Part shown: positions 47,504 through 56,635 of the stretch, piece after piece
How positions within the stretch are numbered: position 1 is the stretch's first letter
Layout of the letters: every line of letters begins with the position of its first letter
NCBI GenBank assembly: GCA_963785745.1
Contig: CAWAWR010000034.1
Span: 62,001-126,000, forward strand
Reading direction: 5' to 3'
From: VAZQ01 sp963785745
GTDB lineage: Bacteria > Pseudomonadota > Alphaproteobacteria > Rhizobiales > Xanthobacteraceae
Length of the DNA: 64,000 nt
The notes under the pieces: generated by a model
What the model was told of the DNA's origin: nothing
Databases searched by the model: none
The model's input: only the letters and a program-made list of their open reading frames with translations
Made by a program: the position numbers and the translations under genes

Positions 47504-48355
47504 TTATACCGTTTGACGCGCCTTCAGGAAGGTGCGCACCCGGTTGATGGTGCGGGCCTTCAGGTCCGCCGGCTCCTTCCAGGGATACACCGTGATCTCA
47601 GCATTCGGCGCGAGCGAGGCGATGTCGATGGAAATCTGAAGCGGGTGCGCGACCACGTCGTCCGGCAGCACCAGCATCGGCGTCTGGCACGTGCGCGCAA
47701 AGTCGCGGCTCACGCTGTAAACGAAGTCGGGCCGCACGCGGTAAAGGCCATGCAGGTATTTCTCGATCGTCTCCATCGAGACGTCCGGCTTCCGGGCGAG
47801 GAACTCCTTGGCCCAGACGTTCTTGCCGGAATTGTACATGTAGTCCGGGTTGTCCGCCCGGTGCCCGACTGGCTGGCTCAACACGGCCGCGACCACGCGC
47901 TGCGGCGCCCGCTCCATCAGCTTGAACGCGAACGGTCCGCCGATGCAGTTGCCGAAGAAAAAGAACTGGCGGATGCCGAGATGGTCCATCACCCCGAGCT
48001 GGTCGTCGGCAAAGGCGCCCCAGGGATCTTCGACCGGGACCGGGCCGGTGGATTCGCCGCCATTGGCGTTGCGCTGGTCCATGGTGATGACGCGGAAGTC
48101 GTTCCTGAGCTCCTCCGGAATGTTGATCACCGCGTTCGGCCAGTTGCTGATCCGCGAGTTCAGGCCGCCACCGGGGGTGGCCAGCAGCGGATAGCCGGGG
48201 CCGCCGCTGTCCTGGAAGCGGATGCGGACGTTGCCTTTTTCGTAGAACGAGATCACCGGTCCTCCTTGAGCCTGGGCAAACACCTGCGGCACCGCCGCCG
48301 TCGCCGCCGCTGCAGCGCCCGTCGCGATGATATTGCGTCTGATCGGATCCATCAT
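47504..48355 (-). CDS. Exported alpha/beta hydrolase with Cys nucleophile
   Basis: A 283-residue alpha/beta-hydrolase-fold enzyme with a twin-arginine-type leader (PIRRNIIATGAAAAATAAV), so it is probably periplasmic. The ATG pair at 48355/48352 has GGGAGG upstream. The nucleophile elbow reads FFFGNCIGG: the position usually held by Ser is Cys (C137), as in dienelactone hydrolase, and the elbow is otherwise normal (G-x-C-x-G). An oxyanion-type GGG occurs at PGGGLNS, and the acid and His would be near LPDDVVAH and beyond. It hydrolyses an ester or C-C bond of unknown identity. It is not clearly linked to its neighbours. Confidence 0.82.
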   Translation of the reverse strand: MMDPIRRNIIATGAAAAATAAVPQVFAQAQGGPVISFYEKGNVRIRFQDSGGPGYPLLATPGGGLNSRISNWPNAVINIPEELRNDFRVITMDQRNANGGESTGPVPVEDPWGAFADDQLGVMDHLGIRQFFFFGNCIGGPFAFKLMERAPQRVVAAVLSQPVGHRADNPDYMYNSGKNVWAKEFLARKPDVSMETIEKYLHGLYRVRPDFVYSVSRDFARTCQTPMLVLPDDVVAHPLQISIDIASLAPNAEITVYPWKEPADLKARTINRVRTFLKARQTV

Positions 48356-48482
48356 AGGCGACCTCCCTTTTATCATTGTCGAGCCGGTGCAACGGCACGA
48401 AACGCCCAAGCGTTGTAGCACAGGCTGGCTTGGCGCTTAAGGCTTGTCGGCGGGCCAAGGCCCCGGAGGCGCCGTGCCTGCG

Positions 48483-49898
48483 CTAAGGCTTCACCGGCGC
48501 CGCAAGCCGTTGCACCAGTTCCCGCGCGAACTGCGACAGTGAATCGTCGCGCGCGCCCATGATCACGATGCGATCGCCGCGACGGGCGAGCTTGACGAGC
48601 GCGTCGCCGCAGGCGGCGCGGTCCGGAAAGGCAAGGGCCTTGCGGCCATGCCGTTTGATGTCGCCGATGAGGTCGCGGCTGCCGACGCTGCGGTCGACGG
48701 TGCCGCCGAAATAGACCGGCTCCGGCATCACCAGGACGTCCTCGTCGCGCATCCCGCTTACGAAACAGCCCGCGAGCGCGTTCCGCATCAGGCGGATCGG
48801 GCCATAGCCATGGGGCTGAAACATCAGCAGCAGGCGGCCGGGAAACGCGTGCATGGTTTCGAGCGTGGCGGCGATCTTGTCGGGGTTGTGGGCGAAGTCG
48901 TCGATCACGGTGATCTCATTGGCGCTACCCACGACCTCCAGCCGCCGGCGGATGCCGCTGAACGCGCCGAGATGCGCCGCGGCCTCCGCGAGGGGGACGC
49001 CGCACGCCTTCGCGACACTAAGCGCGGCGAGTGCGTTGGCCCCGTTGTGCAGCCCCGGTACTTTCAACGCGACCTCGGCGGTTTCGCCGGTACCGCGCGC
49101 CGTCACCCGGAACGCGATGCCGGTCGGCGACCGGACCGGCACCGACGCCACGAGATCGGCTCGCGTGTCATTCAGACTGTAGGTCAGCGCCTGGCCGGGC
49201 TTTGCGTCGGCCGCAAGCGCCGCGGTTTCGGCGTTGTCAAGATTGAGCACCACCGTCTGCGCCTTGGCGATGAAGCCGCGGAACAGGGCGCGCAGCTCGT
49301 CCAGAGATTTGTGATCGAGCGAGATGTTGTTCACGACCGCTATGCGGGGCTCGAAATAGGCAATCGAGCCGTCGCTCTCGTCGACTTCGCTGACGAAGAT
49401 GTCGCCGTCGCCGACCCGGGCGCTGGCAAACGGCGCGCCGGCGTCGATGAAGTTGTTCATGTCGGCGCCGTTCATGATCGTCGGACTTTTCCCGGCGCGG
49501 GAGAGGATCCAGCCGATCATGCCGACCGTGGTGGACTTGCCACTGGTGCCGGCGACACCGACACTCAGGACGGCGCGGTTGAAGAGCTCAGCGAGAAGCC
49601 TCGCGCGCGTCGTGATCGTGGCGCCGATACGGCGCGCGGCCTGGACATCGGGGACCGTCTCCTCGACGGCGGTGGAGGTGACCAGAATCTGACCACTGCG
49701 GCGGATGCCGCTGCCATCCTGCGGGTGAAGGGGAAGCCCGCGCGAACGCAGGAAATCAAATCGCTCGGTATTGCGTCCCTGGTCGAGCGCGCGGTCGGAG
49801 CCCTCCACCCGTCCGCCCCTCGCCTGGACGATCAGTGCGAGGGGAGTCATGCCGCTACCGCCGATGCCGCAGAAAAAGTAATCTTCAGGTTGGGACAT
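48483..49898 (-). CDS. Mur ligase, Mpl/MurC type
   Basis: A 471-residue ATP-dependent amino-acid/peptide ligase. The N-terminal glycine loop is FFCGIGGSGMTPLALI. Walker A of the Mur fold is GVAGTSGKSTTVGMIGWIL, and the C-terminal domain has IDDFAHNPDKIAATLE. The pattern fits MurC or its recycling paralogue Mpl, which attaches a tripeptide to UDP-MurNAc. Its divergent neighbour is an LD-carboxypeptidase, an enzyme that trims recovered muropeptides, which favours Mpl and peptidoglycan recycling, though MurC cannot be excluded. The intergenic region between the divergent starts is 54 bases. Confidence 0.85.
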   Translation of the reverse strand: MSQPEDYFFCGIGGSGMTPLALIVQARGGRVEGSDRALDQGRNTERFDFLRSRGLPLHPQDGSGIRRSGQILVTSTAVEETVPDVQAARRIGATITTRARLLAELFNRAVLSVGVAGTSGKSTTVGMIGWILSRAGKSPTIMNGADMNNFIDAGAPFASARVGDGDIFVSEVDESDGSIAYFEPRIAVVNNISLDHKSLDELRALFRGFIAKAQTVVLNLDNAETAALAADAKPGQALTYSLNDTRADLVASVPVRSPTGIAFRVTARGTGETAEVALKVPGLHNGANALAALSVAKACGVPLAEAAAHLGAFSGIRRRLEVVGSANEITVIDDFAHNPDKIAATLETMHAFPGRLLLMFQPHGYGPIRLMRNALAGCFVSGMRDEDVLVMPEPVYFGGTVDRSVGSRDLIGDIKRHGRKALAFPDRAACGDALVKLARRGDRIVIMGARDDSLSQFARELVQRLAAPVKP

Positions 49899-49952
49899 CG
49901 GCGAAACCTACAAGCGTTGCTGATGACAGACAACTCGGCCGGGGCGAATCGG

Positions 49953-50807
49953 ATGAGCAGGGAGAGATTCAGGATCGGCGTCGTTGCGCCGGCCTCGCGG
50001 ATGTCTCCGGAGGTTGCCGACAGAGTGCCGGCAGTGGCCGCACGTCTCTACCCCCACAGGACGCCGGAGGTTGTCTTCCACCCGCAGTGCTTCGCTGTGC
50101 ACGGGCATTTCGCCGGCGACGATGAAACGCGCGCGCAGGCCTTTCTCGATATCGCCAACGACCAAAGTTACGACGCGGTGTGGTTCGCGCGTGGCGGCTA
50201 CGGCTCCTGCCGCATGGTCGAGACGGTCATGGGCCGGCTGACGGAGTCATCCAAACGGAAAATTTACCTGGGTTACAGCGATGCCGGTGCGCTGCTGGCC
50301 GCGTTGTATCGCGCCGGCTTCGAGGCGGTGGCGCACGGTCCGGTGGCGCAGGACATCCTCCGGGACGGTGGGGACGCAGCGGTGGCGCGCTCGCTCGCCT
50401 GGATGGTCGACCGGTCGCCGGAGGTCTTGGAGCCGGCGGTCAACGGCACGCACAAGACCGCAGCATTCAACATGACGGTTCTCAGCCAGTTGCTCGGCAC
50501 GCCGCTGCAGCCCGACCTCGCCGGGCATGTGCTGATGCTGGAGGAGGTGGGGGAGGCGATGTACCGGATCGATCGCACGCTCTTTCACATCACCAGCAAC
50601 GCCGACATCCGGCGGGTGGCGGGCATCATGCTGGGACGTTGCAGCGCGATCACTCCGAACGAGCCGGAGTTCGGGATGAACGAGGAGGAAATCGCGCGCT
50701 ACTGGTGCCGGAGATCGGGAATCCCGTGGCTGGGACGCGCCGACATCGGGCATGATATCAACAATAAGATCGTGCCATTCGGGACGCACGAGGTTGTCCA
50801 AGGTTGA
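49953..50807 (+). CDS. LD-carboxypeptidase (LdcA-like)
   Basis: A 284-residue S66-family peptidase. The N-terminal FRIGVVAPAS is the usual entry, and the catalytic Ser lies in RGGYGSCR near residue 90 (family motif G-G-x-G-S). The C-terminal part includes GRCSAITPNEPEFGM and a late His in GIPWLGRADIGHDINN, matching the expected Glu/His triad region. It removes the terminal D-Ala from muropeptides in the cytosol. The ATG at 49953 has GGGG eight bases upstream; an ATG at 49923 is possible. It is paired divergently with the Mpl/MurC-type ligase. Six bases separate it from the serine hydrolase downstream. Confidence 0.86.
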   Translation: MSRERFRIGVVAPASRMSPEVADRVPAVAARLYPHRTPEVVFHPQCFAVHGHFAGDDETRAQAFLDIANDQSYDAVWFARGGYGSCRMVETVMGRLTESSKRKIYLGYSDAGALLAALYRAGFEAVAHGPVAQDILRDGGDAAVARSLAWMVDRSPEVLEPAVNGTHKTAAFNMTVLSQLLGTPLQPDLAGHVLMLEEVGEAMYRIDRTLFHITSNADIRRVAGIMLGRCSAITPNEPEFGMNEEEIARYWCRRSGIPWLGRADIGHDINNKIVPFGTHEVVQG

Positions 50808-50813
50808 GGCCCA

Positions 50814-52498
50814 ATGATTCGGAAGATCATTGTCCTTGTGATCGCCGCGGTGCTTCTGTCCGCCACCGTCGCGTTCGCGCAGTCGCCGCCGATCGCCGGT
50901 GTGCCATCCGACGCCGACATTCGCGGCGTCCTTGCCGAACGGATCGATACCTACCGGCACGGTGTCGGCATCGTGGTCGGCATCATCGATCCGCAGGGCC
51001 GGCGGATCGTCCCCCATGGCGCCCGGACGCAAGGTGATCCGCGCCCGGTCGACGGCGACACCCTGTTCGAGATCGGCTCGATCACCAAGGTATTCACCGC
51101 ACTGCTGCTCGCCGACATGGTGCGGCGGGGCGAGGTCGCGCTTTCCGATCCAGTCGCAAAATACCTGCCGCCGGATGTGAAAATCCCGGAGCGGAACGGG
51201 CGCTCGATCACGTTGCAGGATCTGGCGATGCACGTGTCGGGCCTGCCGCGGATGCCGGCGAACTTTCGTCCGAAGGACGAAACCGATCCTTTTGCGGACT
51301 ACAGGGTGGAAGACCTGTACCAGTTCCTGTCCGGCTACGAGCTGCGGCGCGACATCGGTTCGCGGTACGAGTATTCAAACCTGGCGATGGGGTTGCTCGG
51401 GCACGTGCTCGCCCGCCGCGCCGGGATGGACTACGAGGAACTGGTCCGCGAGCGCGTGATCGCTCCATTGGGCTTGCGCAGCACCGGCATCGCGCTGCCA
51501 GCGGACATGAAGGACCGATTGACGCCGGGACACGACGAACATTTGGACCAGGTGCCCAATTGGCATCTGCCAACGCTGGCAGGCGCGGGTGCGCTGCGGT
51601 CGACCACCAACGATCTGCTCGCGTTCCTGGCGGCCCACCTGGGATTTGAAAAGTCGCCATTGGCGGATGCCATGGCAGCCATGCGGTCGGTTCGCGGTCC
51701 GCGTGCCGACGGCGGCCGCGAAATGGCGCTCGGTTGGCTGGTCTCGAGGATCGGTGATCGGGAGATCATGTGGCACAACGGTGCAACGGGGGGCTACTGG
51801 ACCTTCATCGGTTTTGATCTAAAAAATCGCCTCGGTGTCGTCGTGCTGTCGAACGCCATCCTCTCGATCGATGACATCGGCTTGCATCTGGTCACCGGAG
51901 AATTTCCGCTGGCGAAGCCGCACGAGGAGGTTCCGGTCGATCCGAACCGGCTCGACGCATTGGTTGGCCGCTACCGGCTTGACGATAAGTTGACCATCGC
52001 GATCACGCGCGAAGGCGATCGTCTGTTTGCCCAAAGGGCAACACAGGGCCGATTTCGGACTCTTTGCCAAGAGCGATCGCGAGTTCTTCGCCAAGTCGTC
52101 GAACACCCGGATCATCTTTCAACCGGACTTCTCAGGGGCGTCCCAACGGCCTTGTCGTCCTCCAGGGCGACCGTGAGCAGAAGGGTGAGTGGTTCGAGGC
52201 CGTGCCCCGCGAGCGAAAGCAGGTCTTGCTCGATATCAACCTATTGGCTCGCTACGTCGGCCGCTATCAGATGGCGCCGAACTTCATCATCACAGTCATG
52301 CGCGACGACGATCGCCTGTTCGCGCAGGTGACGAACCAGTCGGCCTTGCGCATATACCCCGAGAACGACCGGCAGTTCTTCTACAGGGCGGTCGATGCCC
52401 AGATCACGTTCGTGCTTGATGGTGAAGGCCTCGCTGCAAGCCTGATCCTCCATCAGAACGGCCGAAATTGGCCGGCGCCGCGGATCTCCGGCCCCTGA
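50814..52498 (+). pseudogene. Serine hydrolase (class C beta-lactamase fold), two insertions
   Basis: An exported serine hydrolase/esterase (leader ending VAFAQS) of about 560 residues if the two indels are corrected. The catalytic S-x-x-K is SITK in EIGSITKVFTALL; Y-x-N is YSN; the third motif is HNGATGG. A C-terminal beta domain follows. The first frame is correct to about 52055. An extra base near 52056 moves the continuing sequence (GLFAKSDREFFAKSS) into frame 2, and an extra G near 52130 (GGGG) moves it into frame 3 (RPNGLVVLQGDREQKG), which ends at 52498. As written, the ORF ends at 52331 after a low-complexity tail. The catalytic domain is whole, so activity may remain. Confidence 0.8.
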
Positions 52499-52509
52499 TC
52501 GCGGCGGCG

Positions 52510-53232
52510 TCAATGCTGCGCCGACGTCAGCACGCCCGACAGCAGCGCGGCGCCATAGGCGGCCGCGCCGCGCGGCTCCATCATCGGCGCCGAGCGCAGA
52601 TAGTCCTTCACCGCCACGAGCGCAGCCGGCGAGCGTGAGGTCATCGCATTGAGCGCGTCGTTGACGGCACTGTCGAGCTGCGGCTTCGGCACCACCGCGC
52701 TGACGATCCCGAGCGACAGCGCCGTCTTGGCGTCGACCTCCGCCAGCGTATAGACCAGCCAGGCGATCGCCTTGCGCGGCACCTTGGTCATCAGCGCCGA
52801 GATCGCGAGCGTCGGCGGCAGGTTGTGCGTCATCTCCGGCAGCTTGAAGGTCGCGCCCTCGGCCGCGATGGTGATGTCGGCGGCGGTCGCCATCGCGCAG
52901 CCGAAGCCGTGCGCCGCGCCCTGCACTGCGCAGACCACGGGCTGCGGCACATTGTTGAGCGCGTCATAGACGTCGAGGATCGGTTGCAGGATCTGGTCGC
53001 GCATGACGAGTGCGGTGGGATTCTGCGGGCCGCCCTTGCCGTCGCGGCCCTTGCAGAAGTCGGCGCCGGTCGAGCGCAGCGCGATCACCTTGGCGTCGCT
53101 CGCGCCGGCCTCCTTGAGGCGGGCGGTCAGCGCCCGCAGCATGTCGAGGGTGAGTACGTTGCCTTCGGCCGGCCGGTCGATGGTGATGGTTACAACCGTA
53201 CCGTCGCGGCTCGTTTTGATCAGGTCGCTCAT
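52510..53232 (-). CDS. Enoyl-CoA hydratase/isomerase family protein
   Basis: A 240-residue crotonase-fold protein. The ATG at 53232 has a G-rich ribosome site (GGGGGGA). The acyl-CoA oxyanion motifs are LRSTGADFCKGRDGKGG near residues 52-68 and AVQGAAHGFGCAMATAADITIAAE near 105-128. The two catalytic Glu of classic hydratase (Glu144/Glu164) are not both evident, so isomerase, ring-opening or hydrolase chemistry remains possible. It is divergent from a UbiD-family decarboxylase, and both may serve aromatic-acid catabolism. An upstream in-frame start at 53607 would run into the UbiD gene. Confidence 0.85.
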   Translation of the reverse strand: MSDLIKTSRDGTVVTITIDRPAEGNVLTLDMLRALTARLKEAGASDAKVIALRSTGADFCKGRDGKGGPQNPTALVMRDQILQPILDVYDALNNVPQPVVCAVQGAAHGFGCAMATAADITIAAEGATFKLPEMTHNLPPTLAISALMTKVPRKAIAWLVYTLAEVDAKTALSLGIVSAVVPKPQLDSAVNDALNAMTSRSPAALVAVKDYLRSAPMMEPRGAAAYGAALLSGVLTSAQH

Positions 53233-53323
53233 GGTCCCCCCGCTCTTTGTGCGCCGGTATAATGCATTGCATTGGCATCGCCACAAGGCGTAGTTTGCCG
53301 CCGCAATCACGTAAGGAATGAGA

Positions 53324-54989
53324 ATGCTCGACGCACCCAAGAAGCCCACCGCAGCCGGTGTCACGGCAGGCCCGCCAACCGATTTCCAGCAGCATCTCGC
53401 GACCTTGGAGGCGCAAGGCCTGGTCGTGCGCGTCGACCGTCCGATCAACAAGGACACCGAGATGCATCCGCTGGTGCGCTGGCAGTTCGCGGGCGGGCTG
53501 CCCGAGGACCAGCGCCGCGCATTCCTGTTCACCAACGTGGTCGGCGCCGACGGCCGCAAGTTCGACATGCCGGTGGTGGTCGGTGCGCTCGCCGCCTCGC
53601 CGCGCATCTATTCGCTCGGCATGGGCAAGCCGGTGGAGGAGATCGAGGCGGCGTGGTCGAACGCGATCGCCAATCCGATCCCGCCGGTGCGCGTCGCGTC
53701 GCCGCCGTGCCAGGAGGTCGTCATCAAGGGCGACGACCTGCGCGGCGCCGGCAAGGGCCTTGCCGCTTTGCCGGTGCCGATCTCGACGCCGGGCTACGAC
53801 GCCGCGCCGTATCTCACCGCGACGCTGGCGGTGACGCGCGATCCCGAAAACGGCATCCAGAACATGGGGACCTATCGCGGCCAGTTGAAGGCGACCGACC
53901 GGCTCGGCGTGCGCATGGCCGCGCGCATCGGCGGCGCCGGCGGCTACCAGCACTGGCTCAAGCACAAGAAGATGAAGACGCCGATGCCGATCGCCTTCGC
54001 GATCGGGGCGGCGCCGGTGGTGATGTTCACCGGGCCGATGAAACTGCCGATCGATCTCGACGAGATGGCGGTCGCCGGCGGGCTCGCCGGTGCTCCGATC
54101 CGGATGGCGAAATGCGTCAGCGTCGATCTCGACGTTCCGGCCGACGCGGAAATCGTGATCGAAGGGTTGATCGATCCCGAATTGCTCGAGCCGGAAGCGC
54201 CGTTCGGCGAGAGCCACGGCCACATCGCGCTCGAAGAGTTCAACATGTCGATGCAGGTGACCGCGATCACCCGCAAGAAGAAGCCGGTGTTCGCGTCCAT
54301 CATCAGCGAAGTGACGCCGAGCGAAGTCGAGCCTGGTCAAGCGTCTCGCCTATGAGCCGATGTACCTCGTGCACCTGCGCGACAAGCTGTCGATCAAGGG
54401 CGTGCGCCGGGTGGTGATGCACGAGCCGCTGTCCAATCTCCGCAAGACCATCTTCGTGCAGTGCGCGCACGGCATGCCGCGCAGCGAGGTCTGGCGCGCG
54501 CTCTCCGGCGCCGCCACGCTGCTCGCCGACTGCGGCAAGATCTGCATCGCGGTCAGCGAGGATATCGACCCGACCAACGCCGACGCCGTGTTCTGGTCGC
54601 TCGGCTACCGCTCGAACCCGGTGGACGATCTGCATGTGCTGCCCTACCGGGCGAGGGGACACGGGCCGAAAACGGGACTGCGCGACAGCGACTCCACGCT
54701 TTTGATCGACGCGACGCTGAAGGCGCCGGCGCCGCCGCTCGCCTTGCCGACGCGCGAGTTCATGGAAGGCGCGAAGCGGATCTGGGATGAGCTGAAACTG
54801 CCGCCGCTGACGCCGCAGCCGCCCTGGCACGGCTACTCGCTCGGCGAGTGGGGCGACGACTGGGAAACCTTCGCGCGCCGCGCCGTGAAAGGCGAGTGGG
54901 AGGCCAACGGCCGCGATACGCTCGCCCGCCGCCGCCCCGGCGTCATGCCGGAGACGCCGGTGCGGGATGTCGAGGGGGAGAAGAAGTAG
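53324..54989 (+). pseudogene. UbiD-family decarboxylase, frameshifted
   Basis: Two frames together encode a UbiD-type prenylated-FMN decarboxylase of about 554 residues. The first frame has the conserved PLVRWQFAGG, ENGIQNMGTYRGQLK and FGESHGHIALEE segments (metal/prFMN-binding Asn, Arg and Glu). It ends as SEVTPSEVEPGQASRL at 54355. Removing one base at about 54331-54332 (in GAGCCTGG) joins it to the downstream frame that reads LVKRLAYEPM, then MYLVHLRDKL from 54360 to the stop at 54989 (VMHEPLSNLRKTIFVQCAHG). The family decarboxylates aromatic or alpha,beta-unsaturated acids. UbiX is not in the window. As written the protein is truncated and likely inactive. Confidence 0.85.
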
Positions 54990-55022
54990 TTCTAAGGTGC
55001 GTTGCTAACTGGCACGCGCACG

Positions 55023-55262
55023 CTAATCTGCGAAAGCACTTCGCGATGCTACTTCGGGAGCGCGATGACGCGGCAGAATCGACTCGCTTCCTGCATAGTG
55101 CCACAATCGGGCACAAACGCGCGGATTCCCCGAATCGCAGATCATGACCCGTTGCAGGCCACTACGTTCCGCACTCAGCGGTCTGATTGTATTCTGCGCC
55201 AATAGTCCGACGAGTGCGGCGGCGATGACGGTCAGAACGATCTTGGTGTAGCGGTCGCTCAT
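55023..55262 (-). CDS. Small membrane-anchored protein
   Basis: A 79-residue protein. The ATG at 55262 has GAGGGAGG upstream; an in-frame start at 55328 is disfavoured. Residues 6-25 form one membrane helix (KIVLTVIAAALVGLLAQNTI), followed by a short exported segment with paired Cys (VMICDSGNPRVCARLW) that could form a disulfide. Similar single-helix proteins starting with S/D-R-Y-T-K occur widely in Bradyrhizobium-type genomes without known function. The C-terminal 20 residues look less conserved. Confidence 0.65.
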   Translation of the reverse strand: MSDRYTKIVLTVIAAALVGLLAQNTIRPLSAERSGLQRVMICDSGNPRVCARLWHYAGSESILPRHRAPEVASRSAFAD

Positions 55263-55352
55263 AGTGGCCTCCCTCTCAGGTTGAGGGATGGCACTCTGCA
55301 ACCAAATAGGTTTGCTCGCAAGACGCAAGCGTGTTAGCGTTTTGGACGACCG

Positions 55353-56462
55353 CTACACCACCACCGTCAGCCGCTTCGCCGCCCGCGTCACGCCGGTGTA
55401 GAGCCAGCGGTCGCGGCTGTCGGGGAACGCGAAGCTCTCGTCGAACAGCACCACGTCGTCCCACTGCGAGCCCTGCGCCTTGTGGACGGTGAGCACGTAG
55501 CCGAAATCGAACTCGTCGTATTTCTTGCGCTGCTCCCACGGCAGCTCCTCGATCGCGCCGGTGAAGCATTCCGGCCGCACCGACACCTTCACGACGCGGT
55601 CGCCGGCGCCGTCGTCCGGCTTGAGGTGCATGGTCAGGATCTGCTTGCGCGGGCGGGGGCGTTCCTTGATCAGCCAGAGCCCGCCGTTGAACAGGCCCTT
55701 GCGCCGGTTGTTGCGCAGGCAGACGAGCTTGTCGCCGGCGATCGGCAGCTCGCCCGTAAAACCGCGGCGCTCGCGCATGCGTGCGTTGTAGGCGCGGCGG
55801 GTGGCGTTGCGGCCGACCAGCACCTGATCGGCGTCGAGCACGCGCTGCGGGTCGAGATCGTCGCGCGTCACCACCTGGGTCTCGCCGTAGATACCGGGCA
55901 GCAGCCGCTGGCCGGCGCGGATGTCCATCGACAGCCGCACGATCGGATCGTTCTGCGCCTGCCGGTGCACTTCGGTGAGCATGGCGTCGGGCGGCGCATC
56001 GGTGAAGAAGCCACCGCCCTGGATCGGCGGCAGCTGCGCGGGATCGCCGAGCACCAAGAGCGGCACGCCGAAGGATTTCAGATCGCGCCCGAGATCGGCG
56101 TCGACCATCGAGCACTCGTCGATGACGATCAGCTTCGCTTTTGAGGCGGGCGCGTCGTCCCACAATGTGAAGCTGGGCGTCGCGGTCGAGGATTCAATCG
56201 GCCGGTAGATCAGGCTGTGGATGGTGGTGGCGCCCTGGCAGCCCTTGCTGCGCATGACCATCGCCGCCTTGCCGGTGAAGGCCGCGAACAGGACCTTGCC
56301 GTCGACGCCTTCGGCGATGTGCTTGGCGAGCGTGGTCTTGCCGGTGCCGGCATAGCCGAACAGGCGAAAGATCAAGGGCGCGCGTCCCCGGCCGGGCTTG
56401 GCCTTCATCCAGTCCGCGACTGCTGTGAGCGCGGCGTCCTGCTCGGGCGAAAAGGCGGGCAT
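55353..56462 (-). CDS. RecD/Dda-like ATP-dependent DNA helicase
   Basis: A 369-residue SF1 helicase. Walker A is GYAGTGKTTL at residues 36-45; motif II is LIVIDECSMVD; the C-terminal motifs V and VI are VLTVHKAQGSQWDDVVL and LYTGVTRA. The architecture matches phage Dda and the short RecD2-like helicases that move 5'-3' on single-stranded DNA. A perfect LexA box lies 30 bases upstream, so the gene is predicted to be SOS-induced. A short inverted repeat is further upstream. No obvious partner nuclease is adjacent. A weak ribosome site precedes the ATG. Confidence 0.88.
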   Translation of the reverse strand: MPAFSPEQDAALTAVADWMKAKPGRGRAPLIFRLFGYAGTGKTTLAKHIAEGVDGKVLFAAFTGKAAMVMRSKGCQGATTIHSLIYRPIESSTATPSFTLWDDAPASKAKLIVIDECSMVDADLGRDLKSFGVPLLVLGDPAQLPPIQGGGFFTDAPPDAMLTEVHRQAQNDPIVRLSMDIRAGQRLLPGIYGETQVVTRDDLDPQRVLDADQVLVGRNATRRAYNARMRERRGFTGELPIAGDKLVCLRNNRRKGLFNGGLWLIKERPRPRKQILTMHLKPDDGAGDRVVKVSVRPECFTGAIEELPWEQRKKYDEFDFGYVLTVHKAQGSQWDDVVLFDESFAFPDSRDRWLYTGVTRAAKRLTVVV

Positions 56463-56491
56463 ACGGGGTCCAGCCGGTTTGGGTGAGATAA

Positions 56492-56506
56492 GAACAAAAG
56501 TAGAAC
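56492..56506. promoter_or_regulatory. LexA (SOS) box upstream of RecD-like helicase
   Basis: GAAC at 56492-56495 and GAAC at 56503-56506, seven bases apart, read as GTTC-N7-GTTC on the coding (minus) strand. This is an exact match to the alphaproteobacterial LexA repeat and to the box found at imuA. It lies 30 bases upstream of the helicase ATG. A chance match in GC-rich DNA is unlikely but not impossible. Confidence 0.85.
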
Positions 56507-56584
56507 GAGGTCAAGTACGGCTAGCGCGTCGCGGTGAGGGGGCCGTCGATAGGACGCGCTCGTTGAGATTCCCCCTCACCCCGA

Positions 56585-56610
56585 CCCTCTCCCCGCAAGC
56601 GGGGAGAGGG
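56585..56610. repeat. Intergenic palindromic repeat
   Basis: A 12-base-pair perfect palindrome (CCCTCTCCCCGC at 56585-56596, GCGGGGAGAGGG at 56599-56610) with an AA loop. It resembles the imuB insert's arms and REP-type repeats of Rhizobiales. It lies 25 bases beyond the alpha/beta hydrolase stop and may also end its transcription. Confidence 0.7.
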
Positions 56611-56635
56611 AGCACACCGAGTTCGTCGCGAGACC

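Noticed and set aside
48648..50807. 719-residue plus-strand open frame including LD-carboxypeptidase
   Set aside because: Only the last 285 codons are real (LdcA). The first part is antisense to the Mur ligase.
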